Source of the DNA: Solea solea
Taxonomy: Eukaryota > Chordata > Actinopteri > Pleuronectiformes > Soleidae
NCBI RefSeq assembly: GCF_958295425.1
Contig: NC_081144.1
Span: forward strand, 284,001-348,000
Length of the DNA stretch: 64,000 nt
Reading direction: 5' to 3'
Shown: in pieces, positions 30,621 through 48,400 of the stretch
Layout: every line of letters starts with the position of its first letter
How positions within the stretch are numbered: position 1 is the stretch's first letter
Translations under genes and position numbers: made by a program
Notes under the pieces: model-generated
Database searches by the model: none
Told to the model about the DNA's origin: nothing
Seen by the model: only the letters and a program-made list of their open reading frames with translations

Positions 30621-33600
30621 CATTTTGGTCACATTTTGCACGACATACTAAACTATGACATTTTGATGACGTTTTGCACGACATACTAAACTATGAAATT
30701 TTTGGTCAAATTTTGGACGACATACTAAACTATGACATTTTTATCACATTTTGAATGACATACTAAACTATGACATTTTTGTCACATTTTGGACGACATA
30801 CTAAACTATGACATTTTTGTCACATTTTGGACGACATACTAAACTATGACATTTTTGTCACATTTTGAACGACATACTAAACTATGACATTTTTGTCAAA
30901 TTTTGAACGACATACTAAACTATGACATTTTTGTCACATTTTGGACGACATACTAAACTATGACATTTTGGTCACATTTTGCACGACATACTAAACTATG
31001 ACATTTTGATGACTTTTTGCACGACATACTAAACTATGACATTTTTGTCACATTTTGGACGACATACTAAACTATGACATTTTGATGACTTTTTGAAAGA
31101 CATACGAAACTATGACATTTTTGTCACATTTTGCACGACATACTAAACTATGACATTTTTGTCACATTTTGAACGACATACTAAACTATGACATTTTTGT
31201 CACATTTTGGACGACATACTAAACTATGACATTTTGGTCACATTCTGGGCGACATACTAAACTATTACATTTTGATGACTTTTTGACAACATACTAAACT
31301 ATGACATTTTTGTCACATTTTAGACGACATACTAAACTATGACATTTTGGTCACATTTTGCACGACATACTAAACTATGACATTTTGATGACGTTTTGCA
31401 CGACATACTAAACTATGACATTTTTGGTCAAATTTTGGACGACATACTAAACTATGACATTTTTGTCACATTTTGGACGACATACTAAACTATGACATTT
31501 TTGTCACATTTTGGACGACATACTAAACTATGACATTTTTGTCACATTTTGGACAACATACTAAACTATGACATTTTTGTCACATTTTGGACGACATACT
31601 AAACTATGACATTTTGGTCACATTTTGCACGACATACTAAACTATGACATTTTGATGACTTTTTGAAAGACATACGAAACTATGACATTTTTGTCACATT
31701 TTGCACGACATACTAAACTATGACATTTTGATGACTTTTTGAAAGACATACGAAACTATGACATTTTTGTCACATTTTGCACGACATACTAAACTATGAC
31801 ATTTTGATGACTTTTTGCACGACATACTAAATTATGACATTTTTGTCACATTTTGGACGACATACTAAACTATGACATTTTGGTCACATTTTGCACGACA
31901 TACTAAACTATGACATTTTGATGACTTTTTGCACGACATACTAAACTATGACATTTTTGATGACTTTTTGGACGACATACTAAACTATGACATTTTTGTC
32001 ACATTTTGGAGGACATACTAAACTATGACGTTTTTGTCACATTTTGAACGACATACTAAACTATGACATTTTGGTCAAATTTTAGACGACATACTAAACT
32101 ATGACATTTTGGTCACATTTTGCACGACATACTAAACTATGACATTTTGATGACGTTTTGCACGACATACTAAACTATGAAATTTTTGGTCAAATTTTGG
32201 ACGACATACTAAACTATGACAATTTTTCACATTTTGGACGACATACTAAACTATGACATTTTTGTCACATTTTGGACAACATACTAAACTATGACATTTT
32301 GGTCACATTTTGCACGACATACTAAACTATGACATTTTGATGACGTTTTGCACGACATACTAAACTATGAAATTTTTGGTCAAATTTTGGACGACATACT
32401 AAACTATGACAATTTTTCACATTTTGGACGACATACTAAACTATGACATTTTTATCACATTTTGAATGACATACTAAACTATGACATTTTTGTCACATTT
32501 TGGACGACATACTAAACTATGACATTTTTGTCACATTTTGGACGACATACTAAACTATGACATTTTTGTCACATTTTGAACGACATACTAAACTATGACA
32601 TTTTTGTCACATTTTGAACGACATACTAAACTATGACATTTTTGTCACATTTTGGACGACATACTAAACTATGACATTTTGGTCACATTTTGCACGACAT
32701 ACTAAACTATGACATTTTGATGACTTTTTGCACGACATACTAAACTATGACATTTTGGTCACATTTTGCACGACATACTAAACTATGACATTTTGGTCAC
32801 ATTTTGCACGACATACTAAACTATGACATTTTGATGACTTTTTGCACGACATACTAAACTATGACATTTTTGTCACATTTTGGACGACATACTAAACTAT
32901 GACATTTTTGTCACATTTTGGACGACATACTTAACTATGACATTTTTGTCACATTTTGAACGACATACTAAACTATGACATTTTTGTCACATTTTGGACG
33001 ACATACTAAACTATGACATTTTGATGACTTTTTGAAAGACATACGAAACTATGACATTTTTGTCACATTTTGCACGACATACTAAACTATGACATTTTTG
33101 TCACATTTTGAACGACATACTAAACTATGACATTTTTGTCACATTTTGGACGACATACTAAACTATGACATTTTGGTCACATTCTGGGCGACATACTAAA
33201 CTATTACATTTTGATGACTTTTTGACAACATACTAAACTATGACATTTTTGTCACATTTTAGACGACATACTAAACTATGACATTTTGGTCACATTTTGC
33301 ACGACATACTAAACTATGACATTTTGATGACGTTTTGCACGACATACTAAACTATGACATTTTTGGTCAAATTTTGGACGACATACTAAACTATGACATT
33401 TTTGTCACATTTTGGACGACATACTAAACTATGACATTTTTGTCACATTTTGGACGACATACTAAACTATGACATTTTTGTCACATTTTGGACAACATAC
33501 TAAACTATGACATTTTTGTCACATTTTGGACGACATACTAAACTATGACATTTTGGTCACATTTTGCACGACATACTAAACTATGACATTTTGATGACTT

Positions 33601-34084
33601 TTTGAAAGACATACGAAACTATGACATTTTTGTCACATTTTGCACGACATACTAAACTATGACATTTTGATGACTTTTTGAAAGACATACGAAACTATGA
33701 CATTTTTGTCACATTTTGCACGACATACTAAACTATGACATTTTGATGACTTTTTGCACGACATACTAAATTATGACATTTTTGTCACATTTTGGACGAC
33801 ATACTAAACTATGACATTTTGGTCACATTTTGGACAACATACTAAACTATGACATTTTTGTCACATTTTGGACGACATACTAAACTATGACATTTTGGTC
33901 ACATTCTGGGCGACATACTAAACTATTACATTTTGATGACTTTTTGACAACATACTAAACTATGACATTTTTGTCACATTTTAGACGACATACTAAACTA
34001 TGACATTTTGGTCACATTTTGCACGACATACTAAACTATGACATTTTGATGACTTTTTGCACGACATACTAAACTATGACATTT

Positions 34085-37045
34085 TTGTCACATTTTGGAC
34101 GACATACTAAACTATGACATTTTGGTCACATTTTGCACGACATACTAAACTATGACATTTTGATGACTTTTTGAAAGACATACGAAACTATGACATTTTT
34201 GTCACATTTTGCACGACATACTAAACTATGACATTTTGATGACTTTTTGAAAGACATACGAAACTATGACATTTTTGTCACATTTTGCACGACATACTAA
34301 ACTATGACATTTTGATGACTTTTTGCACGACATACTAAATTATGACATTTTTGTCACATTTTGGACGACATACTAAACTATGACATTTTGGTCACATTTT
34401 GCACGACATACTAAACTATGACATTTTGATGACTTTTTGCACGACATACTAAACTATGACATTTTTGATGACTTTTTGGACGACATACTAAACTATGACA
34501 TTTTTGTCACATTTTGGAGGACATACTAAACTATGACGTTTTTGTCACATTTTGAACGACATACTAAACTATGACATTTTGGTCAAATTTTAGACGACAT
34601 ACTAAACTATGACATTTTGGTCACATTTTGCACGACATACTAAACTATGACATTTTGATGACGTTTTGCACGACATACTAAACTATGAAATTTTTGGTCA
34701 AATTTTGGACGACATACTAAACTATGACAATTTTTCACATTTTGGACGACATACTAAACTATGACATTTTTGTCACATTTTGGACAACATACTAAACTAT
34801 GACATTTTGGTCACATTTTGCACGACATACTAAACTATGACATTTTGATGACGTTTTGCACGACATACTAAACTATGAAATTTTTGGTCAAATTTTGGAC
34901 GACATACTAAACTATGACAATTTTTCACATTTTGGACGACATACTAAACTATGACATTTTTATCACATTTTGAATGACATACTAAACTATGACATTTTTG
35001 TCACATTTTGGACGACATACTAAACTATGACATTTTTGTCACATTTTGGACGACATACTAAACTATGACATTTTTGTCACATTTTGAACGACATACTAAA
35101 CTATGACATTTTTGTCACATTTTGAACGACATACTAAACTATGACATTTTTGTCACATTTTGGACGACATACTAAACTATGACATTTTGGTCACATTTTG
35201 CACGACATACTAAACTATGACATTTTGATGACTTTTTGCACGACATACTAAACTATGACATTTTGGTCACATTTTGCACGACATACTAAACTATGACATT
35301 TTGGTCACATTTTGCACGACATACTAAACTATGACATTTTGATGACTTTTTGCACGACATACTAAACTATGACATTTTTGTCACATTTTGGACGACATAC
35401 TAAACTATGACATTTTTGTCACATTTTGGACGACATACTTAACTATGACATTTTTGTCACATTTTGAACGACATACTAAACTATGACATTTTTGTCACAT
35501 TTTGGACGACATACTAAACTATGACATTTTTGTCACATTTTGGACGACATACTAAACTATGACATTTTTGTCACATTTTGAACGACATACTAAACTATGA
35601 CATTTTTGTCACATTTTGAACGACATACTAAACTATGACATTTTGGTCACATTTTGGACGACATACTAAACTATGACATTTTTGTCACATTTTGCACGAC
35701 ATACTAAACTATGACATTTTGATGACTTTTTGCACGACATACTAAACTATGACATTTTTGTCACATTTTGGACGACATACTAAACTATGACATTTTTGTC
35801 ACATTTTGGACGACATACTAAACTATGACATTTTGGTCACATTTTGGACGACATACTAAACTATGACAATTTGGTCACATTTTGGACGACATACTAAACT
35901 ATGACATTTTGATGACTTTTTGACAACATACTAAACTATGACATTTTTGTCACATTTTGGACGACATACTAAACTATGACATTTTTGTCACATTTTGAAC
36001 GACATACTAAACTATGACATTTTTGTCACATTTTGGACGACATACTTAACTATGACATTTTTGTCACATTTTGGACGACATACTAAACTATGACATTTTT
36101 GTCACATTTTTCACGACATACTAAACTATGACATTTTGGTCACATTCTGGGCGACATACTAAACTATGACATTTTGATGACTTTTTGACAACATACTAAA
36201 CTATGACATTTTTGTCACATTTTGGAGGACATACTTAACTATGACATTTTTGTCACATTTTGAACGACATACTAAACTATGACATTTTTGTCACATTTTG
36301 GACGACATACTAAACTATGACATTTTTGTCACATTTTGGACGACATACTAAACTATGACATTTTTGTCACATTTTGCACGACATACTAAACTATGACATT
36401 TTGATGACTTTTTGCACGACATACTAAACTATGACATTTTGGTCACATTTTGGACGACATACTAAACTATGACATTTTTGTCACATTTTGCACGACATAC
36501 TAAACTATGACATTTTGATGACTTTTTGCACGACATACTAAACTATGACATTTTTGTCACATTTTGGACGACATACTAAACTATGACATTTTGGTCACAT
36601 TCTGGGCGACATACTAAACTATGACATTTTGGTCACATTTTGCACGACATACTAAACTATGACATTTTGATGACTTTTTGCACGACATACTAAACTATGA
36701 CATTTTTGTCACATTTTGGACGACATACTAAACTATGACATTTTTGTCACATTTTGGACGACATACTTAACTATGACATTTTTGTCACATTTTGAACGAC
36801 ATACTAAACTATGACATTTTGGTCACATTCTGGGCGACATACTAAACTATGACATTTTGATGACTTTTTGACAACATACTAAACTATGACATTTTTGTCA
36901 CATTTTGGACGACATACTTAACTATGACATTTTGATGACGTTTTGCACGACATACTAAACTATGACATTTTTGGTCAAATTTTGGACGACATACTAAACT
37001 ATGACATTTTTGTCACATTTTGGACGACATACTAAACTATGACAT
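34085..37045 (+). repeat. Higher-order block of the satellite, first copy
   Basis: This roughly 3-kb block matches 39519-42479 at an offset of 5,434 bases, exactly 143 x 38. Paired markers are GGAGGAC (34516/39950), the TGACAATTTGGTC monomer (35861/41295) and CATTCTGGGCGAC (TCTGGG at 36601/42035). Matching fails on both sides, which sets the approximate edges. Confidence 0.8.
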
Positions 37046-39518
37046 TTTGGTCACATTCTGGGCGACATACTAAACTATTACATTTTGATGACTTTTTGAC
37101 AACATACTAAACTATGACATTTTTGTCACATTTTAGACGACATACTAAACTATGACATTTTGGTCACATTTTGCACGACATACTAAACTATGACATTTTG
37201 ATGACGTTTTGCACGACATACTAAACTATGACATTTTTGGTCAAATTTTGGACGACATACTAAACTATGACATTTTTGTCACATTTTGGACGACATACTA
37301 AACTATGACATTTTTGTCACATTTTGGACGACATACTAAACTATGACATTTTTGTCACATTTTGGACAACATACTAAACTATGACATTTTTGTCACATTT
37401 TGGACGACATACTAAACTATGACATTTTGGTCACATTTTGCACGACATACTAAACTATGACATTTTGATGACTTTTTGAAAGACATACGAAACTATGACA
37501 TTTTTGTCACATTTTGCACGACATACTAAACTATGACATTTTGATGACTTTTTGAAAGACATACGAAACTATGACATTTTTGTCACATTTTGCACGACAT
37601 ACTAAACTATGACATTTTGATGACTTTTTGCACGACATACTAAATTATGACATTTTTGTCACATTTTGGACGACATACTAAACTATGACATTTTGGTCAC
37701 ATTTTGCACGACATACTAAACTATGACATTTTGATGACTTTTTGCACGACATACTAAACTATGACATTTTTGATGACTTTTTGGACGACATACTAAACTA
37801 TGACATTTTTGTCACATTTTGGAGGACATACTAAACTATGACGTTTTTGTCACATTTTGAACGACATACTAAACTATGACATTTTGGTCAAATTTTAGAC
37901 GACATACTAAACTATGACATTTTGGTCACATTTTGCACGACATACTAAACTATGACATTTTGATGACGTTTTGCACGACATACTAAACTATGAAATTTTT
38001 GGTCAAATTTTGGACGACATACTAAACTATGACAATTTTTCACATTTTGGACGACATACTAAACTATGACATTTTTGTCACATTTTGGACAACATACTAA
38101 ACTATGACATTTTGGTCACATTTTGCACGACATACTAAACTATGACATTTTGATGACGTTTTGCACGACATACTAAACTATGAAATTTTTGGTCAAATTT
38201 TGGACGACATACTAAACTATGACAATTTTTCACATTTTGGACGACATACTAAACTATGACATTTTTATCACATTTTGAATGACATACTAAACTATGACAT
38301 TTTTGTCACATTTTGGACGACATACTAAACTATGACATTTTTGTCACATTTTGGACGACATACTAAACTATGACATTTTTGTCACATTTTGAACGACATA
38401 CTAAACTATGACATTTTTGTCACATTTTGAACGACATACTAAACTATGACATTTTTGTCACATTTTGGACGACATACTAAACTATGACATTTTAGTCACA
38501 TTTTGCACGACATACTAAACTATGACATTTTGATGACTTTTTGCACGACATACTAAACTATGACATTTTGGTCACATTTTGCACGACATACTAAACTATG
38601 ACATTTTGGTCACATTTTGCACGACATACTAAACTATGACATTTTGATGACTTTTTGCACGACATACTAAACTATGACATTTTTGTCACATTTTGGACGA
38701 CATACTAAACTATGACATTTTTGTCACATTTTGGACGACATACTTAACTATGACATTTTTGTCACATTTTGAACGACATACTAAACTATGACATTTTTGT
38801 CACATTTTGGACGACATACTAAACTATGACATTTTGATGACTTTTTGCACGACATACTAAACTATGACATTTTTGTCACATTTTGGACGACATACTAAAC
38901 TATGACATTTTTGTCACATTTTGGACGACATACTTAACTATGACATTTTTGTCACATTTTGAACGACATACTAAACTATGACATTTTTGTCACATTTTGG
39001 ACGACATACTAAACTATGACATTTTGATGACTTTTTGAAAGACATACGAAACTATGACATTTTTGTCACATTTTGCACGACATACTAAACTATGACATTT
39101 TTGTCACATTTTGAACGACATACTAAACTATGACATTTTTGTCACATTTTGGACGACATACTAAACTATGACATTTTGGTCACATTCTGGGCGACATACT
39201 AAACTATTACATTTTGATGACTTTTTGACAACATACTAAACTATGACATTTTTGTCACATTTTAGACGACATACTAAACTATGACATTTTGGTCACATTT
39301 TGCACGACATACTAAACTATGACATTTTGATGACGTTTTGCACGACATACTAAACTATGACATTTTTGGTCAAATTTTGGACGACATACTAAACTATGAC
39401 ATTTTTGTCACATTTTGGACGACATACTAAACTATGACATTTTTGTCACATTTTGGACGACATACTAAACTATGACATTTTTGTCACATTTTGGACAACA
39501 TACTAAACTATGACATTT

Positions 39519-42479
39519 TTGTCACATTTTGGACGACATACTAAACTATGACATTTTGGTCACATTTTGCACGACATACTAAACTATGACATTTTGATGA
39601 CTTTTTGAAAGACATACGAAACTATGACATTTTTGTCACATTTTGCACGACATACTAAACTATGACATTTTGATGACTTTTTGAAAGACATACGAAACTA
39701 TGACATTTTTGTCACATTTTGCACGACATACTAAACTATGACATTTTGATGACTTTTTGCACGACATACTAAATTATGACATTTTTGTCACATTTTGGAC
39801 GACATACTAAACTATGACATTTTGGTCACATTTTGCACGACATACTAAACTATGACATTTTGATGACTTTTTGCACGACATACTAAACTATGACATTTTT
39901 GATGACTTTTTGGACGACATACTAAACTATGACATTTTTGTCACATTTTGGAGGACATACTAAACTATGACGTTTTTGTCACATTTTGAACGACATACTA
40001 AACTATGACATTTTGGTCAAATTTTAGACGACATACTAAACTATGACATTTTGGTCACATTTTGCACGACATACTAAACTATGACATTTTGATGACGTTT
40101 TGCACGACATACTAAACTATGAAATTTTTGGTCAAATTTTGGACGACATACTAAACTATGACAATTTTTCACATTTTGGACGACATACTAAACTATGACA
40201 TTTTTGTCACATTTTGGACAACATACTAAACTATGACATTTTGGTCACATTTTGCACGACATACTAAACTATGACATTTTGATGACGTTTTGCACGACAT
40301 ACTAAACTATGAAATTTTTGGTCAAATTTTGGACGACATACTAAACTATGACAATTTTTCACATTTTGGACGACATACTAAACTATGACATTTTTATCAC
40401 ATTTTGAATGACATACTAAACTATGACATTTTTGTCACATTTTGGACGACATACTAAACTATGACATTTTTGTCACATTTTGGACGACATACTAAACTAT
40501 GACATTTTTGTCACATTTTGAACGACATACTAAACTATGACATTTTTGTCACATTTTGAACGACATACTAAACTATGACATTTTTGTCACATTTTGGACG
40601 ACATACTAAACTATGACATTTTGGTCACATTTTGCACGACATACTAAACTATGACATTTTGATGACTTTTTGCACGACATACTAAACTATGACATTTTGG
40701 TCACATTTTGCACGACATACTAAACTATGACATTTTGGTCACATTTTGCACGACATACTAAACTATGACATTTTGATGACTTTTTGCACGACATACTAAA
40801 CTATGACATTTTTGTCACATTTTGGACGACATACTAAACTATGACATTTTTGTCACATTTTGGACGACATACTTAACTATGACATTTTTGTCACATTTTG
40901 AACGACATACTAAACTATGACATTTTTGTCACATTTTGGACGACATACTAAACTATGACATTTTTGTCACATTTTGGACGACATACTAAACTATGACATT
41001 TTTGTCACATTTTGAACGACATACTAAACTATGACATTTTTGTCACATTTTGAACGACATACTAAACTATGACATTTTGGTCACATTTTGGACGACATAC
41101 TAAACTATGACATTTTTGTCACATTTTGCACGACATACTAAACTATGACATTTTGATGACTTTTTGCACGACATACTAAACTATGACATTTTTGTCACAT
41201 TTTGGACGACATACTAAACTATGACATTTTTGTCACATTTTGGACGACATACTAAACTATGACATTTTGGTCACATTTTGGACGACATACTAAACTATGA
41301 CAATTTGGTCACATTTTGGACGACATACTAAACTATGACATTTTGATGACTTTTTGACAACATACTAAACTATGACATTTTTGTCACATTTTGGACGACA
41401 TACTAAACTATGACATTTTTGTCACATTTTGAACGACATACTAAACTATGACATTTTTGTCACATTTTGGACGACATACTTAACTATGACATTTTTGTCA
41501 CATTTTGGACGACATACTAAACTATGACATTTTTGTCACATTTTTCACGACATACTAAACTATGACATTTTGGTCACATTCTGGGCGACATACTAAACTA
41601 TGACATTTTGATGACTTTTTGACAACATACTAAACTATGACATTTTTGTCACATTTTGGAGGACATACTTAACTATGACATTTTTGTCACATTTTGAACG
41701 ACATACTAAACTATGACATTTTTGTCACATTTTGGACGACATACTAAACTATGACATTTTTGTCACATTTTGGACGACATACTAAACTATGACATTTTTG
41801 TCACATTTTGCACGACATACTAAACTATGACATTTTGATGACTTTTTGCACGACATACTAAACTATGACATTTTGGTCACATTTTGGACGACATACTAAA
41901 CTATGACATTTTTGTCACATTTTGCACGACATACTAAACTATGACATTTTGATGACTTTTTGCACGACATACTAAACTATGACATTTTTGTCACATTTTG
42001 GACGACATACTAAACTATGACATTTTGGTCACATTCTGGGCGACATACTAAACTATGACATTTTGGTCACATTTTGCACGACATACTAAACTATGACATT
42101 TTGATGACTTTTTGCACGACATACTAAACTATGACATTTTTGTCACATTTTGGACGACATACTAAACTATGACATTTTTGTCACATTTTGGACGACATAC
42201 TTAACTATGACATTTTTGTCACATTTTGAACGACATACTAAACTATGACATTTTGGTCACATTCTGGGCGACATACTAAACTATGACATTTTGATGACTT
42301 TTTGACAACATACTAAACTATGACATTTTTGTCACATTTTGGACGACATACTTAACTATGACATTTTGATGACGTTTTGCACGACATACTAAACTATGAC
42401 ATTTTTGGTCAAATTTTGGACGACATACTAAACTATGACATTTTTGTCACATTTTGGACGACATACTAAACTATGACAT
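39519..42479 (+). repeat. Higher-order block of the satellite, second copy
   Basis: It is the partner of 34085-37045 at an offset of 143 monomers. The TGACAATTTGGTC marker appears a third time at 45281, so part of the block exists in at least three copies. Confidence 0.8.
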
Positions 42480-45400
42480 TTTTGTCACATTTTGGACGAC
42501 ATACTAAACTATGACATTTTTGTCACATTTTGGACAACATACTAAACTATGACATTTTTGTCACATTTTGGACGACATACTAAACTATGACATTTTGGTC
42601 ACATTTTGCACGACATACTAAACTATGACATTTTGATGACTTTTTGAAAGACATACGAAACTATGACATTTTTGTCACATTTTGCACGACATACTAAACT
42701 ATGACATTTTGATGACTTTTTGAAAGACATACGAAACTATGACATTTTTGTCACATTTTGCACGACATACTAAACTATGACATTTTGATGACTTTTTGCA
42801 CGACATACTAAATTATGACATTTTTGTCACATTTTGGACGACATACTAAACTATGACATTTTGGTCACATTTTGCACGACATACTAAACTATGACATTTT
42901 GATGACTTTTTGCACGACATACTAAACTATGACATTTTTGTCACATTTTGGACGACATACTAAACTATGACATTTTGTCACATTTTGCAAGACATACTAA
43001 ACTATGACATTTTTGTCACATTTTGGACGACTTACTAAACTATGACATTTTGGTCACATTTTGCACGACATACTAAACTATGACATTTTGATGACTTTTT
43101 GCACGACATACTAAACTATGACATTTTTGTCACATTTTGGGCGACATACTAAACTATGACATTTTTGTCACATTTTGGACAACATACTAAACTATGACAT
43201 TTTGGTCACATTTTGCACGACATACTAAACTATGACATTTTTGATGACTTTTTGGACGACATACTAAACTATGACATTTTTGTCACATTTTGGACGACAT
43301 ACTAAACTATGACATTTTTGTCACATTTTGGACGACATACTTAACTATGACATTTTTGTCACATTTTGAACGACATACTAAACTATGACATTTTGGTCAC
43401 ATTCTGGGCGACATACTAAACTATGACATTTTGATGACTTTTTGACAACATACTAAACTATGACATTTTTGTCACATTTTGGACGACATACTTAACTATG
43501 ACATTTTGATGACGTTTTGCACGACATACTAAACTATGACATTTTTGGTCAAATTTTGGACGACATACTAAACTATGACATTTTTGTCACATTTTGGACG
43601 ACATACTAAACTATGACATTTTTGTCACATTTTGGACGACATACTAAACTATGACATTTTTGTCACATTTTGGACAACATACTAAACTATGACATTTTTG
43701 TCACATTTTGGACGACATACTAAACTATGACATTTTGGTCACATTTTGCACGACATACTAAACTATGACATTTTGATGACTTTTTGAAAGACATACGAAA
43801 CTATGACATTTTTGTCACATTTTGCACGACATACTAAACTATGACATTTTGATGACTTTTTGAAAGACATACGAAACTATGACATTTTTGTCACATTTTG
43901 CACGACATACTAAACTATGACATTTTGATGACTTTTTGCAGGACATACTAAATTATGACATTTTTGTCACATTTTGGACGACATACTAAACTATGACATT
44001 TTGATGACCTTTTGCACGACATACTAAACTATGACATTTTTGTCACATTTTGGACGACATACTAAACTATGACATTTTGGTCACATTTTGCACGACATAC
44101 TGAACTATGACATTTTGATGACTTTTTGCACGACATACTAAACTATGACATTTTTGTCACATTTTGGACGACATACTAAACTATGACATTTTTGTCACAT
44201 TTTGGACGACATACTTAACTATGACATTTTTGTCACATTTTGAACGACATACTAAACTATGACATTTTTGTCACATTTTGGACGACATACTAAACTATGA
44301 CATTTTTGTCACATTTTGGACGACATACTAAACTATGACATTTTTGTCACATTTTGAACGACATACTAAACTATGACATTTTTGTCACATTTTGAACGAC
44401 ATACTAAACTATGACATTTTTGTCACATTTTGGACGACATACTAAACTATGACATTTTGGTCACATTCTGGGCGACATACTAAACTATTACATTTTGATG
44501 ACTTTTTGACAACATACTAAACTATGACATTTTTGTCACATTTTGGACGACATACTTAACTATGACATTTTTGTCACATTTTGAACGACATACTAAACTA
44601 TGACATTTTTGTCACATTTTGGACGACATACTTAACTATGACATTTTTGTCACATTTTGGACGACATACTAAACTATGACATTTTTGTCACATTTTTCAC
44701 GACATACTAAACTATGACATTTTGGTCACATTCTGGGCGACATACTAAACTATGACATTTTGATGACTTTTTGACAACATACTAAACTATGACATTTTTG
44801 TCACATTTTGGACGACATACTTAACTATGACATTTTTGTCACATTTTGAACGACATACTAAACTATGACATTTTTGTCACATTTTGGACGACATACTAAA
44901 CTATGACATTTTTGTCACATTTTGGACGACATACTAAACTATGACATTTTTGTCACATTTTGCACGACATACTAAACTATGACATTTTGATGACTTTTTG
45001 CACGACATACTAAACTATGACATTTTTGTCACATTTTGGACGACATACTAAACTATGACATTTTGGTCACATTTTGGACGACATACTAAACTATGACATT
45101 TTTGTCACATTTTGCACGACATACTAAACTATGACATTTTGATGACTTTTTGCACGACATACTAAACTATGACATTTTTGTCACATTTTGGACGACATAC
45201 TAAACTATGACATTTTTGTCACATTTTGGACGACATACTAAACTATGACATTTTGGTCACATTTTGGACGACATACTAAACTATGACAATTTGGTCACAT
45301 TTTGGACGACATACTAAACTATGACATTTTGATGACTTTTTGACAACATACTAAACTATGACATTTTTGTCACATTTTGGACGACATACTAAACTATGAC

Positions 45401-48400
45401 ATTTTTGTCACATTTTGAACGACATACTAAACTATGACATTTTTGTCACATTTTGGACGACATACTTAACTATGACATTTTTGTCACATTTTGGACGACA
45501 TACTAAACTATGACAATTTTGTCACATTTTTCACGACATACTAAACTATGACATTTTGGTCACATTCTGGGCGACATACTAAACTATGACATTTTGATGA
45601 CTTTTTGACAACATACTAAACTATGACATTTTTGTCACATTTTGGACGACATACTTAACTATGACATTTTTGTCACATTTTGAACGACATACTAAACTAT
45701 GACATTTTTGTCACATTTTGGACGACATACTAAACTATGACATTTTTGTCACATTTTGGACGACATACTAAACTATGACATTTTTGTCACATTTTGCACG
45801 ACATACTAAACTATGACATTTTGATGACTTTTTGCACGACATACTAAACTATGACATTTTTGTCACATTTTGGACGACATACTAAACTATGACATTTTGG
45901 TCACATTTTGGACGACATACTAAACTATGACATTTTTGTCACATTTTGCACGACATACTAAACTATGACATTTTGATGACTTTTTGCACGACATACTAAA
46001 CTATGACATTTTTGTCACATTTTGGACGACATACTAAACTATGACATTTTGGTCACATTCTGGGCGACATACTAAACTATGACATTTTGGTCACATTTTG
46101 CACGACATACTAAACTATGACATTTTGATGACTTTTTGCACGACATACTAAACTATGACATTTTTGTCACATTTTGGACGACATACTAAACTATGACATT
46201 TTTGTCACATTTTGGACGACATACTTAACTATGACATTTTTGTCACATTTTGAACGACATACTAAACTATGACATTTTGGTCACATTCTGGGCGACATAC
46301 TAAACTATTACATTTTGATGACTTTTTGACAACATACTAAACTATGACATTTTTGTCACATTTTGGACGACATACTTAACTATGACATTTTTGTCACATT
46401 TTGAACGACATACTAAACTATGACATTTTTGTCACATTTTGGACGACATACTTAACTATGACATTTTTGTCACATTTTGGACGACATACTAAACTATGAC
46501 ATTTTTGTCACATTTTTCACGACATACTAAACTATGACATTTTGGTCACATTCTGGGCGACATACTAAACTATGACATTTTGATGACTTTTTGACAACAT
46601 ACTAAACTATGACATTTTTGTCACATTTTGGACGACATACTTAACTATGACATTTTTGTCACATTTTGAACGACATACTAAACTATGACATTTTTGTCAC
46701 ATTTTGGATGACATACTAAACTATGACATTTTTGTCACATTTTGGACGACAGACTAAACTATGACATTTTTGTCACATTTTGCACGACATACTAAACTAT
46801 GACATTTTGATGACTTTTTGCACGACATACTAAACTATGACATTTTTGTCACATTTTGGACGACATACTAAACTATGACATTTTGGTCACATTTTGGACG
46901 ACATACTAAACTATGACATTTTTGTCACATTTTGCACGACATACTAAACTATGACATTTTGATGACTTTTTGCACGACATACTAAACTATGACATTTTTG
47001 TCACATTTTGGACGACATACTAAACTATGACATTTTGGTCACATTCTGGGCGACATACTAAACTATGACATTTTGGTCACATTTTGGACGACATACTAAA
47101 CTATGACATTTTGGTCACATTCTGGGCGACATACTAAACTATGACATTTTGATGACTTTTTGACAACATACTAAACTATGACATTTTTGTCACATTTTGG
47201 ACGACATACTTAACTATGACATTTTTGTCACATTTTGAACGACATACTAAACTATGACATTTTTGTCACATTTTGGACGACATACTTAACTATGACATTT
47301 TTGTCACATTTTGGACGACATACTAAACTATGACATTTTTGTCACATTTTTCACGACATACTAAACTATGACATTTTGGTCACATTCTGGGCGACATACT
47401 AAACTATGACATTTTGATGACTTTTTGACAACATACTAAAGTATGACATTTTTGTCACATTTTGGACGACATACTAAACTATGACATTTTGATGACTTTT
47501 TGCACGACATACTAAACTATGACATTTTTGTCACATTTTGGACGACATACTAAACTATGACATTTTTGTCACATTTTGGACGACATACTTAACTATGACA
47601 TTTTTGTCACATTTTGAACGACATACTAAACTATGACATTTTGGTCACATTCTGGGCGACATACTAAACTATTACATTTTGATGACTTTTTGACAACATA
47701 CTAAACTATGACATTTTTGTCACATTTTGGACGACATACTTAACTATGACATTTTTGTCACATTTTGAACGACATACTAAACTATGACATTTTTGTCACA
47801 TTTTGGACGACATACTTAACTATGACATTTTTGTCACATTTTGGACGACATACTAAACTATGACATTTTTGTCACATTTTTCACGACATACTAAACTATG
47901 ACATTTTGGTCACATTCTGGGCGACATACTAAACTATGACATTTTGATGACTTTTTGACAACATACTAAACTATGACATTTTTGTCACATTTTGGACGAC
48001 ATACTTAACTATGACATTTTTGTCACATTTTGAACGACATACTAAACTATGACATTTTTGTCACATTTTGGACGACATACTAAACTATGACATTTTTGTC
48101 ACATTTTGGACGACATACTAAACTATGACATTTTTGTCACATTTTGCACGACATACTAAACTATGACATTTTGATGACTTTTTGCACGACATACTAAACT
48201 ATGACATTTTTGTCACATTTTGGACGACATACTAAACTATGACATTTTGGTCACATTTTGGACGACATACTAAACTATGACATTTTTGTCACATTTTGCA
48301 CGACATACTAAACTATGACATTTTGATGACTTTTTGCACGACATACTAAACTATGACATTTTTGTCACATTTTGGACGACATACTAAACTATGACATTTT